This document shows, piece by piece, positions 45,910 to 57,900 of a DNA stretch of 64,000 nt (positions are counted from its first letter, which is position 1; the number at the start of each line of letters is the position of its first letter). Under the pieces are notes generated by a model, which was not told the DNA's origin, ran no database searches, and saw only the letters and a list, made by a program, of their open reading frames with translations. This DNA is from Lineus longissimus. Lineage: Eukaryota > Nemertea > Pilidiophora > Heteronemertea > Lineidae. The stretch is from assembly GCF_910592395.1 (NCBI RefSeq), contig NC_088326.1, positions 9,675,001 through 9,739,000 of the forward strand, given 5' to 3'. A program made the position numbers and the translations under genes.

Positions 45910-46345
45910 GTCGAAGAGAACATTTTCGCGGCATAATTTTTTTCGCGAATGCCGAGCGATGAACATATTCGCGGCAGAATATTTTCGCGAGTCAAGAATT
46001 TTTGCCCACTAAAATCAAAGTTGTCTAATTTGACCTAGACCTCTCAATGTGTCGAGTAATTAAGCCTATAGCGCACAAGGATGGGCAATACATGTGATTG
46101 GGCAGAAGTTATACAAGATGTGTGGAATTTGTGTTTGTTACCTGTAATTACGGTACGTGTTTTATGCGAAGTGTATGCAGTCTCTTTAACCACCTCGATC
46201 GACACAGGGCCTATAGCAGGCTGCGGCTGCAATGACATGGAATTCTTCCTGAAAAGCAGGAGATTTTCGCGGCAGAATGTTTTCTAGAACATGACCTACT
46301 CGCGAAATTCGCGAAAATATCCTGCACGCGAAATTTTTCTGTTCT
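45910..46345. repeat. TTCGCG-rich interspersed repeat
   Basis: Several copies of TTCGCGGCAGAAT and TCGCGAAA occur in opposite orientations at the two ends of this stretch, around an unrelated middle. The pattern suggests a diverged MITE pair or one long imperfect inverted repeat. The ends are not sharp. Confidence 0.4.
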
Positions 46346-46722
46346 ACAGATTTTTAAAGGTACACATAGTTTGGCCAATTTCTTTACATACCAAGTTTTA
46401 AATGGAAGCCTGACCGATACAATTCGCGATCGGATACCAGTGATTGAATCGAATTCGAACTTTTTCGTCCGAATATTTTATATACGGATCCCTGTACGCC
46501 CTTATACGAAATGCGCTATGCAATGTCTGCAGAAAATACCTCCCTTTCGAGTTGTGCACTTGGTGTAATGAGTACATATCCGGTCAAAGATCCAACTGCA
46601 CATCACGAACCTTCCCGGGTCCTCAACTTCGGCATTACTTGGAAATGTATATTTGACCCGTCCGTTTTAAATTTTTTTTGAGCATTCATTTTATTGAACC
46701 TTCCAGCTTGCTTCAAATGAAG

Positions 46723-47275
46723 GAAGCATCTTATGTTAATTCGTCCATTTTTGGGCGCGTGATGTCATTAAATGATGGGACTGATGATCAGTGTGTCAAT
46801 GCTCCCGATGTCAATCTCAGAGCCGGCTGGCTGACTATAGTAATCTATTTGAGAGCAAAGGATATTATCAAACATTCTGTAGTAATCACACTCATGAACG
46901 GCAATATGTATATTCAAGTGAACTACGCTGGACAGCGGTTATGTGCGACCGTTGGGAGGAGTAGCTCAAATGGTCAGCCATCATTCAACTATGAGTTCGG
47001 TTTGATATGCGATAAGTGGCATCAGCTCACCATCGTGGTTAATGTACAAAATGAAGTATGCAGTCTTTATGTCGATGGGCGTCAACTTAAAATACTTGCT
47101 ATTGGACGACAACACTTCAAAATGAATTCGAAGAGTACGCTGATTGGATGTCATTGGCGCACGCTGCGGACCTTTAATATAGACAGACAGTATCATTTTC
47201 GAGGAGATATCGCACGAATTCTGATATACCACGCAAAGCTGAGCGATGAACAATTAAAGAGCATTTACGACGAAT
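46723..47275 (+). CDS. LamG/PAN gene, LamG-domain exon
   Basis: It encodes about 184 residues of a concanavalin-like LamG/pentraxin-type jelly roll: SSIFGRVMSLNDGTDDQCV, then LRAGWLTIVIYL, ITLMNGNMYIQVNYAG, DKWHQLTIVV, CSLYVDGRQL, and a closing FRGDIARILIYHAKLSDEQLKSIY. The donor GAAT|GTAAGT ends it in phase 1. The acceptor at 46722 (ATGAAG|GAA) joins exon 2 in phase 0; an alternative at 46706 (TTCCAG) looks stronger but is out of phase with exon 2 and would need a further exon. Likely an extracellular adhesion or lectin-like protein. Confidence 0.7.
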
Positions 47276-47763
47276 GTAAGTATTTTCTTATTACAATATA
47301 TTTTTGGAACAATACGTAAACCACTGGTCTTCTGTTCCGAGAATCAATCCTCATAAGATATTTTTAAAAACGTGGAAAACTCGAAATCGTTTTTACATGT
47401 TCCACGAACAAAAAAATTCCACATTATTTGGATGACGATCGATGTCATGCGAGAATGAATTAAACTGTGGACCCCGTATATGTCTAAAAACATCTCGACA
47501 AATGTCGTGTATTTACATGCCAAGAGATCATCGTGGTTAAGCAATATCAACTTGTCGCAGAATCAAATGTGAAATGTCGAAGTCAAATGCGATAAATCGC
47601 TTTGAACCCAATGATTCAATGGGGCCAAACATTCACATGTAGCAGTTTCTCAAATGATATTATTCGTTTATTATTTTTGCTGAATTTCCTAGTTTGTTTG
47701 CTTCGTGGAGGTACGTATACTTATGAGGTGAAGGCGGGTGTGGATGTGCAATCCACGCTGTTG

Positions 47764-47871
47764 GTGCTCGATTACCACCCTCCTGCTGCGACTCAAATGG
47801 AAATGGTGTTGCGTCGTAGTAACAGCAGAGTGGCCTATTGAAGTCCAAACTCGGCCTGCACTCACGTTGCG
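47764..47871. repeat. Diverged repeat, second copy at 48870-48966
   Basis: GATTACC...GCGAC...ATGGAAAT...GTTGCGTCGTA and a CTCGGC...CATTCA or CACTCA tail are shared with 48870-48966 at moderate identity. Internal complementarity around GCTGCGAC and GTCGTAGTAACAGC suggests a hairpin element. The rest of 47276-48433 shows no gene. Confidence 0.5.
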
Positions 47872-48433
47872 AATTTTTTCGAGCTGGGAGTAGTGCGTGC
47901 ACAAAATGATGAATAAGACTTTTTTTCTGCAACCTATAGCTCAAACAACATTGGCAAAACGTGTAACACTTTCAGAAGACTGTTAGCGCATGAAACAGAA
48001 AAAGGACAAAAACACTCTGGCCAGAACTCCTTACTCTTTTATAGGGACAGGTACGCCATAATATGTGGTGCATTTTTTCATATACTATAGATTCATACTT
48101 TAAATTGGGAACAACATTTACGGAAAGTTGGCCAATCTTTTCCTATTTTTATTTTTTTCTGTGGCTGCATTATGCCATTTGAAGGAAAACGTTTTCTTTA
48201 GATTATGATGGCCGAGATGTCTTTGGGATGAGCCACGGCACTCTCGGCCATAGCAGCCTCTGAAAGAACCAAATGTTGCACCAACGTATACCAAAAACAC
48301 GTGGGATTCTGGAACCATGTTTTAACCAGTTTCTGTACAACGGTATTAAGCCAATTTTTACAAAATATCATTAAAACTGTTCCAATTCTAACATTTGCCG
48401 GACACTAATGGTATTATCACTTTTTCATCGTAG

Positions 48434-48642
48434 AGTTCGTGCGATTCATTAGAGGTTCCTACTATGACAAACTTGGAGGGTTGATTTGCATTTTAATAGC
48501 CAAATCGAAACTTGGGTGCGCAAAAGAACATAATAGCGCGTGTCAAAATCTTCATTGGCAGACACAATGTACCCATTTTAGGTTTGATGCAGATTTAGGG
48601 CAATGCTTGTTTTACCACAATTCACGCGGGCGGATGTTGTAA
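48434..48642 (+). CDS. PAN/apple-like terminal exon (tentative, same gene)
   Basis: After an acceptor TCGTAG the frame reads a compact Cys-containing segment, KLGCAKEHNSACQ then CTHFRFDADLGQCLFYH, resembling the second half of a PAN/apple domain, and ends in TAA. LamG plus PAN is plausible for an invertebrate extracellular protein. Joining this exon directly to the LamG exon would create TAG at the junction, so an intervening exon is missing from my model or the gene is broken. Confidence 0.45.
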
Positions 48643-48869
48643 ACCCACGTATATACAGTAGCCAGGTCGAAAAACAAGAAATTATTTTGAAGATTCTAAT
48701 TAAGATAAGATCTTAAAGGACCATTGGCATTATTAGGGCAATATTACCCAACTGTCGGCTTCCCAGTCACCTCCTATTCTAAATAGTTTCCATCAACAAA
48801 TTGCACAAAAAAAATCAAAATCTGTGACGTCCTTGTGTTGATATCGATTTTTCCGCCATCACGGTGATG

Positions 48870-48966
48870 GCGCTTGATTACCCCACTACTGCGACGATAA
48901 TGGAAATTACGTTGCGTCGTAATAGCGGGGTGGCGTGAACTCGGATCTCGGCGCGCATTCATCACG
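48870..48966. repeat. Diverged repeat, partner of 47764-47871
   Basis: See 47764-47871. It contains a GCGACGATAATGGAAATTAC segment and a GTTGCGTCGTAATAGC arm. Confidence 0.5.
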
Positions 48967-49328
48967 TGGCGGGAAAGGTATTTAGCACTACTCGCGCGTA
49001 CTGAAAAAAACGAACAAACCGCCCATTCCTTTAACATTGAATCTTACAAGAATCTTTGAACGAACGTACAGGTACGTGTGCCCGATCACAATGCTAGATA
49101 TTATATCAACTCGGAATATAATGATACGTCTATCTGGATTTTCTATCTGGGATGGCATGTAAGAAGAACAGTTGACATTGTTGAATGTTGCATGGTATAC
49201 GACCTGCAAGAGGTAATATGCATTTGTCTGAAGATTATTTTTAAACCAGTAATAAAAAGGCATCTTAAAGCGATAATAAGCCGTCGACTTAGGAGGTTAA
49301 ATGATTGTTAAAAGACCAAGATGGACTC

Positions 49329-49497
49329 TAATTTAAGCAGACGTTTCTGGGTCGTATGAGCAGACATGTCTGGGTCGTATAATATACGACCCAGAAACGT
49401 ATGCTTAAATTAAAGTCTCAGTGAGTATTTATATCATAAACGCTCACTGAGACTTAAAGGACTTAACAACAAGAGGACTAGAATTCTCAAATAATCA
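49329..49497. repeat. Double palindromic element
   Basis: Two hairpins lie in series. TAATTTAAGCAGACGTTTCT... (49329-49356) pairs with 49385-49412 over 28 nt with one or two mismatches, and GTCTCAGTGAG (49415-49425) pairs with CTCACTGAGAC (49443-49453). The tail ACTTAACAACAAGAGGACTA matches the tail near 20108. The element ends about 175 bp before the duplicated flank resumes at 49671. Confidence 0.65.
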
Positions 49498-49670
49498 CTC
49501 GCCTCCACCCCCCATTACCGCATACATACTAAATTAAGGTTCCTAGTTGAAATCCTATGATAATTGTTTCGGGATTTTCGACCCAGGAAATGCTTTTTGT
49601 TGAAATCACACGTAGTTCAAACCTAAAGCACGGTCCCTTAAATGTAAGTTATCACGAAATATCAAAAAGG

Positions 49671-50632
49671 ACCACGCTTTCTGTAGCTTTGAACTACATT
49701 ATGTACGTGTGATTGCAACAAAAAATGGTGGTTGTTCATTTAACGCTGCAATCCTCCCAAACAATGAAAGGTGCGTTGTAAAATTTATCTGAAATGCATT
49801 CTGCGAATGCCTACCCACAAAAGTTTTAGAATCTGACACAAAATAACTTCATTCAGCAGAAGTAAATGAAACTGCAGTAGACGATAATTCTTTTAATCAA
49901 AGACAGGTTACCACGATCGTTTGTATCTTTTGTTTTTCAGCCATGCAATATAGATACAATATTTTCCGATGAAAGCGCAGAAGGCAAAGCTTTTTTTTAC
50001 GCGCAAACAAGCGTGACTGGACACCTCTCCTTTTTGAATGATGATAACGCCATGAATGGCGCTTGGTAATAAACCTTATGTGCAGTATACTAGTTTCTGC
50101 CTCTTCCAAGATCGAGACTCAGTCTTTAACTATACCATCCCGATCCAGCGAAATGAGGCGGAATGCGCACGGCCGAATTATGAGTTACGCAGGCCCATAT
50201 AAATATTTCTAAATATCACCTGTCATCGAAATAAAAATGTTCACAAAGTCTGGTTAATGAATTAAGACAACATCAATCTAGTTGATTAAAATTGGAATAT
50301 ATAATCTTCATCACCTTTATGTTGATGTTTGCAAGAGCGTAGGTCATCCCGAAATTAGTCTTTGGTCTCAAGAAACATGGAAAACTTCGCGTTTTTCTCT
50401 CTTTGCTATGTTACATTTTGGAATTCCCCAGACTCATGTAATGGGTATCCGGATCCGGTATCACCGAAAAGCATGCACGCTCTAGTTTTTGAATATAACC
50501 AAGCATAAATGTAATCCATACTTGAAAAACTGTTAAATAGATTCCCCTCTGATGATAGTCACAGCCAATTCAATGCCATATAATAGAATGTGATCAAGGC
50601 TTATGGAATATCAAATTGACAGCAGGACACTC
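49671..50632. repeat. Left-flank segment, copy of 1-1303 without the LINE
   Basis: This copy gives the empty target site (TTCTTTTAATCAAAG near 49890) for the LINE of the first copy. No supported gene. Confidence 0.85.
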
Positions 50633-52749
50633 TATTTGGACAAATATTGCTTTTTCTTACCGCTATACTTCGTCATATATTGACCTAATCATGGTTCTGC
50701 ATCCTTTGAATTAAAACGATTTTACGAGCTTTGATCAATAATTCAATAAACCTTACCACTGAATCCAGTTTTCAGTAAAAAGAATCTATCGATACCAATA
50801 CTGGTCATGCCTCAATCCCGTTTTGTTTTCCCTGTGCATAAGGTGAAGGATTGGAAATATCGGGTCTAAAACATTAGTTGCCGACTGGAGAAAGGAACTG
50901 CCAGTGTTAACCTATTTCAAGCAACCTGACGTGACAGACTTGAGGTTTGCCTAATTGTACTTCCCCTTGACTGATGGAGATGTTTTGAAACTGGATTTAG
51001 AGGTATACACTATATCGAAAGTTCTGACTAGTAGCTGGACAACTTCAATGCACCCGCTCGGATATGGGCCGACAAGGACGAAATACCTTCCAAATCAACC
51101 ATCCCAATATATGTTGTAATGTGTCACTGGTTTGATAAATACTCGAGTTTCACACTCACTCCTAACGTTCAGCCAGATCTTTACAGAGTGCACATTTCTA
51201 GGCCCGTAATGGGGTAATGTTAAGGCCTTTTATAATCATCTGGTAATTGAATGTGAATAGCAACAGTTGTAGGCAAAAAGTGAATGGAGTTTAGATATTG
51301 ATTACGGCATACCGTGGCATTGCCTTTAGCCCCATTTACACGGTGGGGGTTCGATCCAGATCGAGACCTGTTCGGTTCAACACGCACCGTGTAAATCGGA
51401 TTTTAAATAGCCCGAACCGACCTTGAACAGCCTTAAGCGAACCGACCCGAGACTCGCCAAATAGCGCAGTCTCGGGTTGGTTCAGGAGCATTAGGCGGGT
51501 TAAGGCGGGTTCGCGCTGTCGTGTAAATGCGAACCGACCAAGTAGGTTTGAATCTGTGTGTTTTATGTGTACATTGTATAGCGATGAGTCGTGTTCTACA
51601 TCTAAGATAAGTGTGCGTATGTAACCATGTGTATCCTATAATATCCATCAGTTGATAGGGCCTGTACAATTAACATATTGCAAGGGAAGTTCATGGACAC
51701 TAGCTACATGTAGTTCATAGACACTTTATACATTTTGAGATCCGAAGATTCGCCAAACTGGTCTTTAAATTGTACGCGCAGTCGAAGCTGTGACAGGGAG
51801 GATGCAATGGCCGATAAAATATCGATTTTTCTGAGTAGAACGTGATCACGTACCCGCCAACGCCACCATCGGCCACGGCACGAACGAACCGTGCAATCTG
51901 TTAATGGAAACGTTTGTGGAATAGGAAGTGACTAGGCAGCCGACATCTAGGTAATATCGCCCTTAATAATGCCAATGGTCTTTTCACATTGCACTGTATA
52001 TTTTAAAGGAAATCGGTGAACATGTCTGAAACATTTCAAAGTTATTCATGAGACGAACTTGAATTAGATAACACCATCGTCCTGCGCGTTCTCGAGCTTC
52101 CAAGCCGGAGAAAATCATCTCGACGTGCGATCTGGTGATTCGGTTCAGTCAGTCAGCCTGTTTTCTTTTTGGCTCGTTGGGGGTAGGATTTGGCGATAGT
52201 GTTTCCTAATCCAAGGTCGTCTATGCGTCGGAATTTTCCTTCGATATAGATAACAGTACTCGCCTTTCGGCTAGCGGTCAAGAAGTTCCTGGCTCGATCC
52301 ATACTACAGTCGGCATGACACTCTAGGAAGGTATCAATGTTTAACTTGCCTAATTTCAGTAATTTTTATGCTTTTGTTTAATGTTTGTAGCACTTACTGA
52401 ACAGCTTCAATTGGCTCTACTCAAAATTTCTTGAACACGACCGACCGAGGTTAAATGATAAACTTTGACATAATCAAATTATAGTAATAAATCCAAAGCT
52501 TTCATTTCAATTCTTTGAAGAGTGCATGCTTCTTCGCCCATTGCAAATGCATTCGTCACATGAACTCAATCAACATGCATCAGGTTCAATGTGGCGCTGT
52601 CATCTACCTTACTATTGAGTAGTTCGCTACATTTTCCGACCAGGTTAAACATATCAAGGGATGTTATATCATCAATACCGATTCCCGGGTTCTCTCCGGT
52701 TTGAAACGCACGCATAGCTGCGGTCAACTATTCCATTCGAGCATAGATT

Positions 52750-53010
52750 ATGTCTGGCGCGGCTGGTGGTAGTCGATCACAATTCAAAAAGGTTGTCTTT
52801 GATTGGGGTGTAATCCAACCGGATTTAGGAGCCCAAGATGTTATTTCACTATTGGCCTGCGCTTTCCTTTGTATTCACCCAGGCTGCTCAACACTAACTG
52901 TTCTGCTCGACGATGCGCGCTTTATCTGCCAAATGAGTAGAAAGAAGGGAACGTGTATGGAGAAGGAGGAGGCTTTTATGAATCCAGGTTCACGGATGTA
53001 TCAGAAAAAG
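52750..53010 (+). CDS. Gene A5, exon 1
   Basis: 87 codons, identical in protein to A3 except for MSGAAGG at the start. Donor GTGATA; intron of 591 bp to 53601. Confidence 0.55.
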
Positions 53011-53601
53011 GTGATACATTTGTATCAGATTTTAGTCATATAAAACCAGAAAACTCCACCCCGAACCAGTCAATTAATATTCACCATCAATAATAAGTAT
53101 GACCTGCTTATTTCTGGTTGGTTGATGCATGAAATAAGACGTAAGAAGGCTGTCGTAATCAACACTGACCAGCCTTTGTTAATGAAAACATTTGTAGAAA
53201 TTCTATCAATGGCATTTTTTTAAGACATTTCTAGTTTCATTGATTTTCATAAGATTTCTTACAGAAATGTTTGCCTGTGTGGACAAGTTTATAATTGAAC
53301 CACGGCAAAGAGCGTAGATGATATTAAGTACAACAGTTTTTATTCGATATGCAGGCTGCGAATGACCATCGAATGCATTCGGGTGCATCCGATTTGGAAG
53401 GGGGTAGATGTCATTCTAACGCCATTCGAATAACCTGACTGTGAATATTATGAGTGAACCTGAATATAAAATGTTACGACACGCACGTTCTGTTCGGCGA
53501 AATATTGACAAGGGTTGTTTACTCGAACTATCACACAACAGACAACCAATAACCAATTGTCAACAGTTACATTCATAACATTATGCTTAAATTACTAATA
53601 G

Positions 53602-54591
53602 GAAATATACACGATAGTATATAAAGGTTATGCTAGGGTGTCGTTTATACCCAAATTTACAGTATATAAAGGTGATAGTTGGCATTTTGATCAGCATTAT
53701 GGCAGAATACTTATGCTGAAGACGCCGAAGATTACACCATACTTCTATGTTTTGGTTTACAAAATGACTGATGATCATTATAGACTAGTGTACAGAACTA
53801 AGTTCTATAAGGACGTGTCTGCTTGGAATCCTTTGCTTGACTACAAGCAGTTTACTGCATTCTTTTACGTACCTAAAGGGCAGAGGGGACGGTTCATTTT
53901 CTATGATATTACGAAAGGCATTTTTCTGGGAACACTTGTCGCTCCAAAAACAGAAAGTTGTTACACTGTTGGACCGAGCATACAAGCTCAAATAGGATTT
54001 CAGGAGAAGGTGGTAGTCTCGTGTAATTTCAAAGGTCGTACAAAAGCAACGTTTTACAACACAAAAAGAGTTAATAATAAAAATGGGAGTTTTCAACTTA
54101 TCCTTTGTAAAGGCGTTTCTCTGCCTATCAATGGACCACCTGGTCCTATTATAATTAGTAGAGATGTCTACACCATTCAGGTAATTAATAGACGGGTACA
54201 TATGGTTGTATATCAGAAAGAAGACATAAGCAATCCTGTCGTTTATTTGATTAAACAAACACGTTTTACACGATACTGCCGAGTTTCGTCAAGTTTTTCA
54301 CTAGAACCAACCTCCCGACTAGTTTTTCAACTGTGTTTTCCAGGACCACATGGCAATGCGATGGAGAGGACCTTTGTTCCACGAAACGGGCTATTAAGGA
54401 AAGGGTTCGGTAAAATAACCTTTTCTGAAATGACTCCGTCTTTTCATCCTCTAACCAATGACGGTGACGGCAAACATTTTAGATTCAGCCCACTGGATGG
54501 TTCCTTAATTCATCTAATACGATATCAAAGAAAATCAGCTGAGTCGAAAGAATATCTCGCGTCAGCTGTTATATATAAAAGACAGCAGTAG
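53602..54591 (+). CDS. Gene A5, exon 2 (type 1 / type 2 chimera)
   Basis: The exon is open for 329 codons. Its first ~185 codons are type 1 (FTVYKGDS, NGPPGPIIISRD), with Tyr to Cys in LILCKG. From QTRFTRYC on it is type 2 (EPTSR, RKGFGKI, PLDGS, ASAVIYK), and so is the 3' flank (GTGGCCCAGCAAATGTATCC). The switch lies between about 54165 and 54265. A recombinant or gene-converted allele. Confidence 0.85.
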   Translation, partial: EIYTIVYKGYARVSFIPKFTVYKGDSWHFDQHYGRILMLKTPKITPYFYVLVYKMTDDHYRLVYRTKFYKDVSAWNPLLDYKQFTAFFYVPKGQRGRFIFYDITKGIFLGTLVAPKTESCYTVGPSIQAQIGFQEKVVVSCNFKGRTKATFYNTKRVNNKNGSFQLILCKGVSLPINGPPGPIIISRDVYTIQVINRRVHMVVYQKEDISNPVVYLIKQTRFTRYCRVSSSFSLEPTSRLVFQLCFPGPHGNAMERTFVPRNGLLRKGFGKITFSEMTPSFHPLTNDGDGKHFRFSPLDGSLIHLIRYQRKSAESKEYLASAVIYKRQQ

Positions 54592-55166
54592 GGTGGCCCA
54601 GCAAATGTATCCTTTACATGGATACACATTATAATTATATTGTGTAAGGGAAATGTTTCCTGGGCCATAAACCATGAAATGTCCCCGTAGTTGAAAGTTG
54701 GCGAATTCACTCATGTTCAGTTGGCACTAAACTAAATACCGGAATGTAATACCTTTTGTCGCCCAGTGGTTGATGTATCACAGTTCAAAAATTTGCCTCT
54801 TTTCAGTTTTGGTAGTGAATTAGAAAATCGTTTTCGTTAATAATCGACTTACGATGTGTGATCGATGACTCAGTGGCTTTCGACCTATTGTTATATATAC
54901 AAGTTAATCAATTACAAACTCATAGACGACTTCATTCCTTCTGGTTAGTCCACAATATGCTCAATTTTATCTAATCAAATGGTGCAACACGCATGTACAA
55001 CGTTCTTTGGGTATAGTTTTTCAGACAAAAACATCCCCGCAACAAATCATTTTCGAATAAATTTCATTTTTCTTCATAGACGATTAGCATTCTTAAATAT
55101 CGTTTAGTTCAATTCCTGCCTTTCTTACCACCAATAAAAACGGAAAGGAAAAGTTTTATAGTCCAA

Positions 55167-56138
55167 ATGCATGCCACATTTCCTTTGCTTTTAGTAAGCT
55201 ATCGTGAACAGCCGGTGCCTTGGAAACGATTAATTTTCTATAGAACCGATGTTACTTTTCGCCACCATGGTCAAAGCTCGCGGGTAAGATACAATATGTC
55301 TTACTATCATGGATCAGGCAGGCAATATGTCACAATAGTCTCCAATTACATAATTTCGCTGCCTCTCAAGGTGTCACATGGTCAACATAATGTTTGCCGT
55401 GGTGATGGAAAGATATACGATTTTACGACAGGCAAACATGTTGGGCGTCTCATAATTCCAGCTGAAGAGAAGGAAATGTGTCATTTTGCATTCAGCGTTG
55501 ATCTGGCTACAATCGCTTATTTTGGGAAGGCTTATTCGACAAAATTGTGGCGGCTGACTTTATATAATGTACAGTGGGAATTCGAGAATAACGAATGGAT
55601 ATGTACAATGTTACATAATTACACTGTCTACCACTACCGTCCTTTGTTTAGAGGAGCAAAGCTAGTCTTCAGCGAACTGCAACCTTTATTTGATTATGGC
55701 GCTGCTTTTCTCTTTGGACATCCAGATTGTCTAAAGTTTATGTTTTTTCCTGATATACGCATTAAAACAGCATTGCAGAAGTATCACACACTGTTAATAA
55801 AAGGCCACCCGATACATCTATGGACGAATTACAAAAGTCGAATATTCCTTTATCGTTTTGATTTAACTCAGTCATATATAAGCATTGTGGAATTCTTTTC
55901 ATGTTTGTCAAGAACCAAAACGATTCTGAATGAAAAGGGTGAGTGTGTGATAAGTCGCCGTAATGTTGAAATTCAAAGGTCGATGGCAGTGGATAGGAAA
56001 CGATTTGTTCGACCTGTGGTATGGGTTGACCAACAGTGGAACATATGTCAAGTTATATACTATCACACGTCTGGGGAAAACGTGTATAAGGGAATTAAAG
56101 TCTACAGTAGAACCGATAAATTTGAGGGTAATGTATAG
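55167..56138 (+). CDS. Gene B5, most divergent B copy (323 aa)
   Basis: The first ~105 codons are almost identical to B2. From about 55478 on, differences become frequent: MCHFAFSVDL, IAYFGKAYSTKLW, FLFGHPDCLKFMFF, CVISRRNVE, a rearranged C-terminus (ENVYKGIKVYSRTDKFEGNV). The frame stays open and the anchors (GKIYDFTTGKHVGRL, TLYN, QRSMAVDRKRFVR) are intact. It looks like a distinct B lineage whose 5' part was overwritten by a core-type sequence. Confidence 0.8.
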   Translation: MHATFPLLLVSYREQPVPWKRLIFYRTDVTFRHHGQSSRVRYNMSYYHGSGRQYVTIVSNYIISLPLKVSHGQHNVCRGDGKIYDFTTGKHVGRLIIPAEEKEMCHFAFSVDLATIAYFGKAYSTKLWRLTLYNVQWEFENNEWICTMLHNYTVYHYRPLFRGAKLVFSELQPLFDYGAAFLFGHPDCLKFMFFPDIRIKTALQKYHTLLIKGHPIHLWTNYKSRIFLYRFDLTQSYISIVEFFSCLSRTKTILNEKGECVISRRNVEIQRSMAVDRKRFVRPVVWVDQQWNICQVIYYHTSGENVYKGIKVYSRTDKFEGNV

Positions 56139-57900
56139 ATGACCTCAGCGCAACTCTTTCACTAGAGCACCGCAATCGCTATTAGTGTCGTTGTAGTTTT
56201 AATTCACCAATGGCCGTTAAATGTCATACTGAACTTCAAGTGGTATGACGCGCTTAGCAATGTCAATACATTGAGGGTCAAGATGCAAAATGCATGTGCT
56301 AGATGTCATATCCTCTCGGATCGGGAGATAGACTGCCTGGAGACGAGAGTTTAATTGAAATCGACCCGTGCAGAGCATTTTTCGTTGATGAGAGGAACCA
56401 CGTCCGGTGTAAAAGGAATGAACGTCCTAGGAATGCAGGACCCCATACAATAGCTGTGTATTGTCAACGAACGTGGTTCATGGTTTGGTTAGGGTTAGCC
56501 AAATTTTCTGACATCACATAAATAACATTTGAAGTGCAACAGATCGGGTATCAGTCTGACTTAATTTGCTTAAGTTGAGCAAGGCAAAGGCGAAACCCGG
56601 TCATCTTAATTACGCCACATAATACTCCACTTTCTTTCTAAGCTGGACGTTGATTGTTCGTCTTTTATCAATAGATCTAAAGTTTTGGTAATTTGGACGG
56701 AATAGCAACCATCTAGCTTCCTTACTTCTGTCACCAACATCGAATCAAGTAGCATCTGACAGAATAAAAAGCTCATTTTCCACTGCAAGATATAAGTAGA
56801 CAGCACCAGGCATAGTGTGAAAGCTTCCAAGTTCATATTTATAGAAAATACATATATTATGCATAGTTACGTTTCATAGCGAGGCTAGAGTTCGACTATA
56901 TTTATGATTTTTATGAACATACCCCTTTTAGACAGCCTCCACTGAAAAGCGATACATGTTGGTAGGGGGAGGGCTCTATACTGATGATTATCGTTTGGAC
57001 GTCACTTTTACTAAACGTTGATTTATTTTGTTTTATTGGTTAACAGAAACACATAGACAGTTACGAGCGAAACCTGTTACCATTATGTCGTTATGAAGCC
57101 AGGCTTCACTTTCGAACGACGCCTGCGCATGCGCTGCAGTAGTACGCATATTTCGCAACCCTAAATAAGAGTTACATACAAAGAAGCAATACATTTTATA
57201 AACGATGTTTAAAATACTCCTATCCCCTTACTGCTAGCTAGGCAACGCTGATTTGAACTAAACTGCCGAACAAAAGGAATCGCCCAGACTTGATTCAGAC
57301 TTCTAACAGGCCTTAGTAATGGATATCAATGTCTGTAATTGCAATCCGTTGTTTATGTACTATATTTAGTTTTTGGTATGTTCCAGACTACTATTTATAT
57401 AACCTAGGTTTCGCCCTGTATTCATTCCTTATATAACTTGTTGGTATATGTAAGGCTGGCGCCCAGTTATCAGTAGATCCATTCCTACCGGTCGAGTGTC
57501 ATAGGGAAAACTTGTTCCCAAGCTCTTGTACAAATATCTAATCGTAAGTCTCCTAAGTTACCCGATTTTCCATAATCTCACGATGAACACGGAGTTATCA
57601 CCTGATAGGGGAAACAAAATCAATGTTAAGCCTTAGTTTGACCTGAACCAAGGCATATTTTGCTTCATGTAGCTTACGTATTTTCACTTGCAGTCCCTGC
57701 ATGCAAGAGCTCCTTGGATTTAACCCTTTACCCACGTGCTCCTGCACAGGCTTCCCGTATTTCCATTTCACCACCACATTCAGTTGGTACTGTAATATGC
57801 AAAGTCATGAGTACTGAAAATGCCCTAAATTATAGAAGCTCGATCTGTGCAGTTTATTAGCTCGCTAAAATAGATTATCACAAAGTAGGCCTTTGCGATA
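56139..57900. other. Mostly single-copy DNA; weak antisense signal-like ORF at 56836-56606
   Basis: The first 60 bp are a faded continuation of the core. A minus-strand ORF of 76 codons begins MNLEAFTLCLVLSTYILQ, signal-peptide-like, and ends with an LIKDEQSTSSL stretch that also occurs in the minus strand after genes B1-B4. The support is too thin for a gene call. Nothing else is recognised. Confidence 0.3.

Larger units (their letters stand above)
50633..56138 (+). repeat. Tandem duplication core, copy 5 (genes A5 and B5)
   Basis: This is the last core. The leader (50633-52749) is close to the other cores. After gene B the similarity to the other cores fades within about 60 bp, so this marks the right edge of the array within the window. 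There is no minisatellite. Confidence 0.95.
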
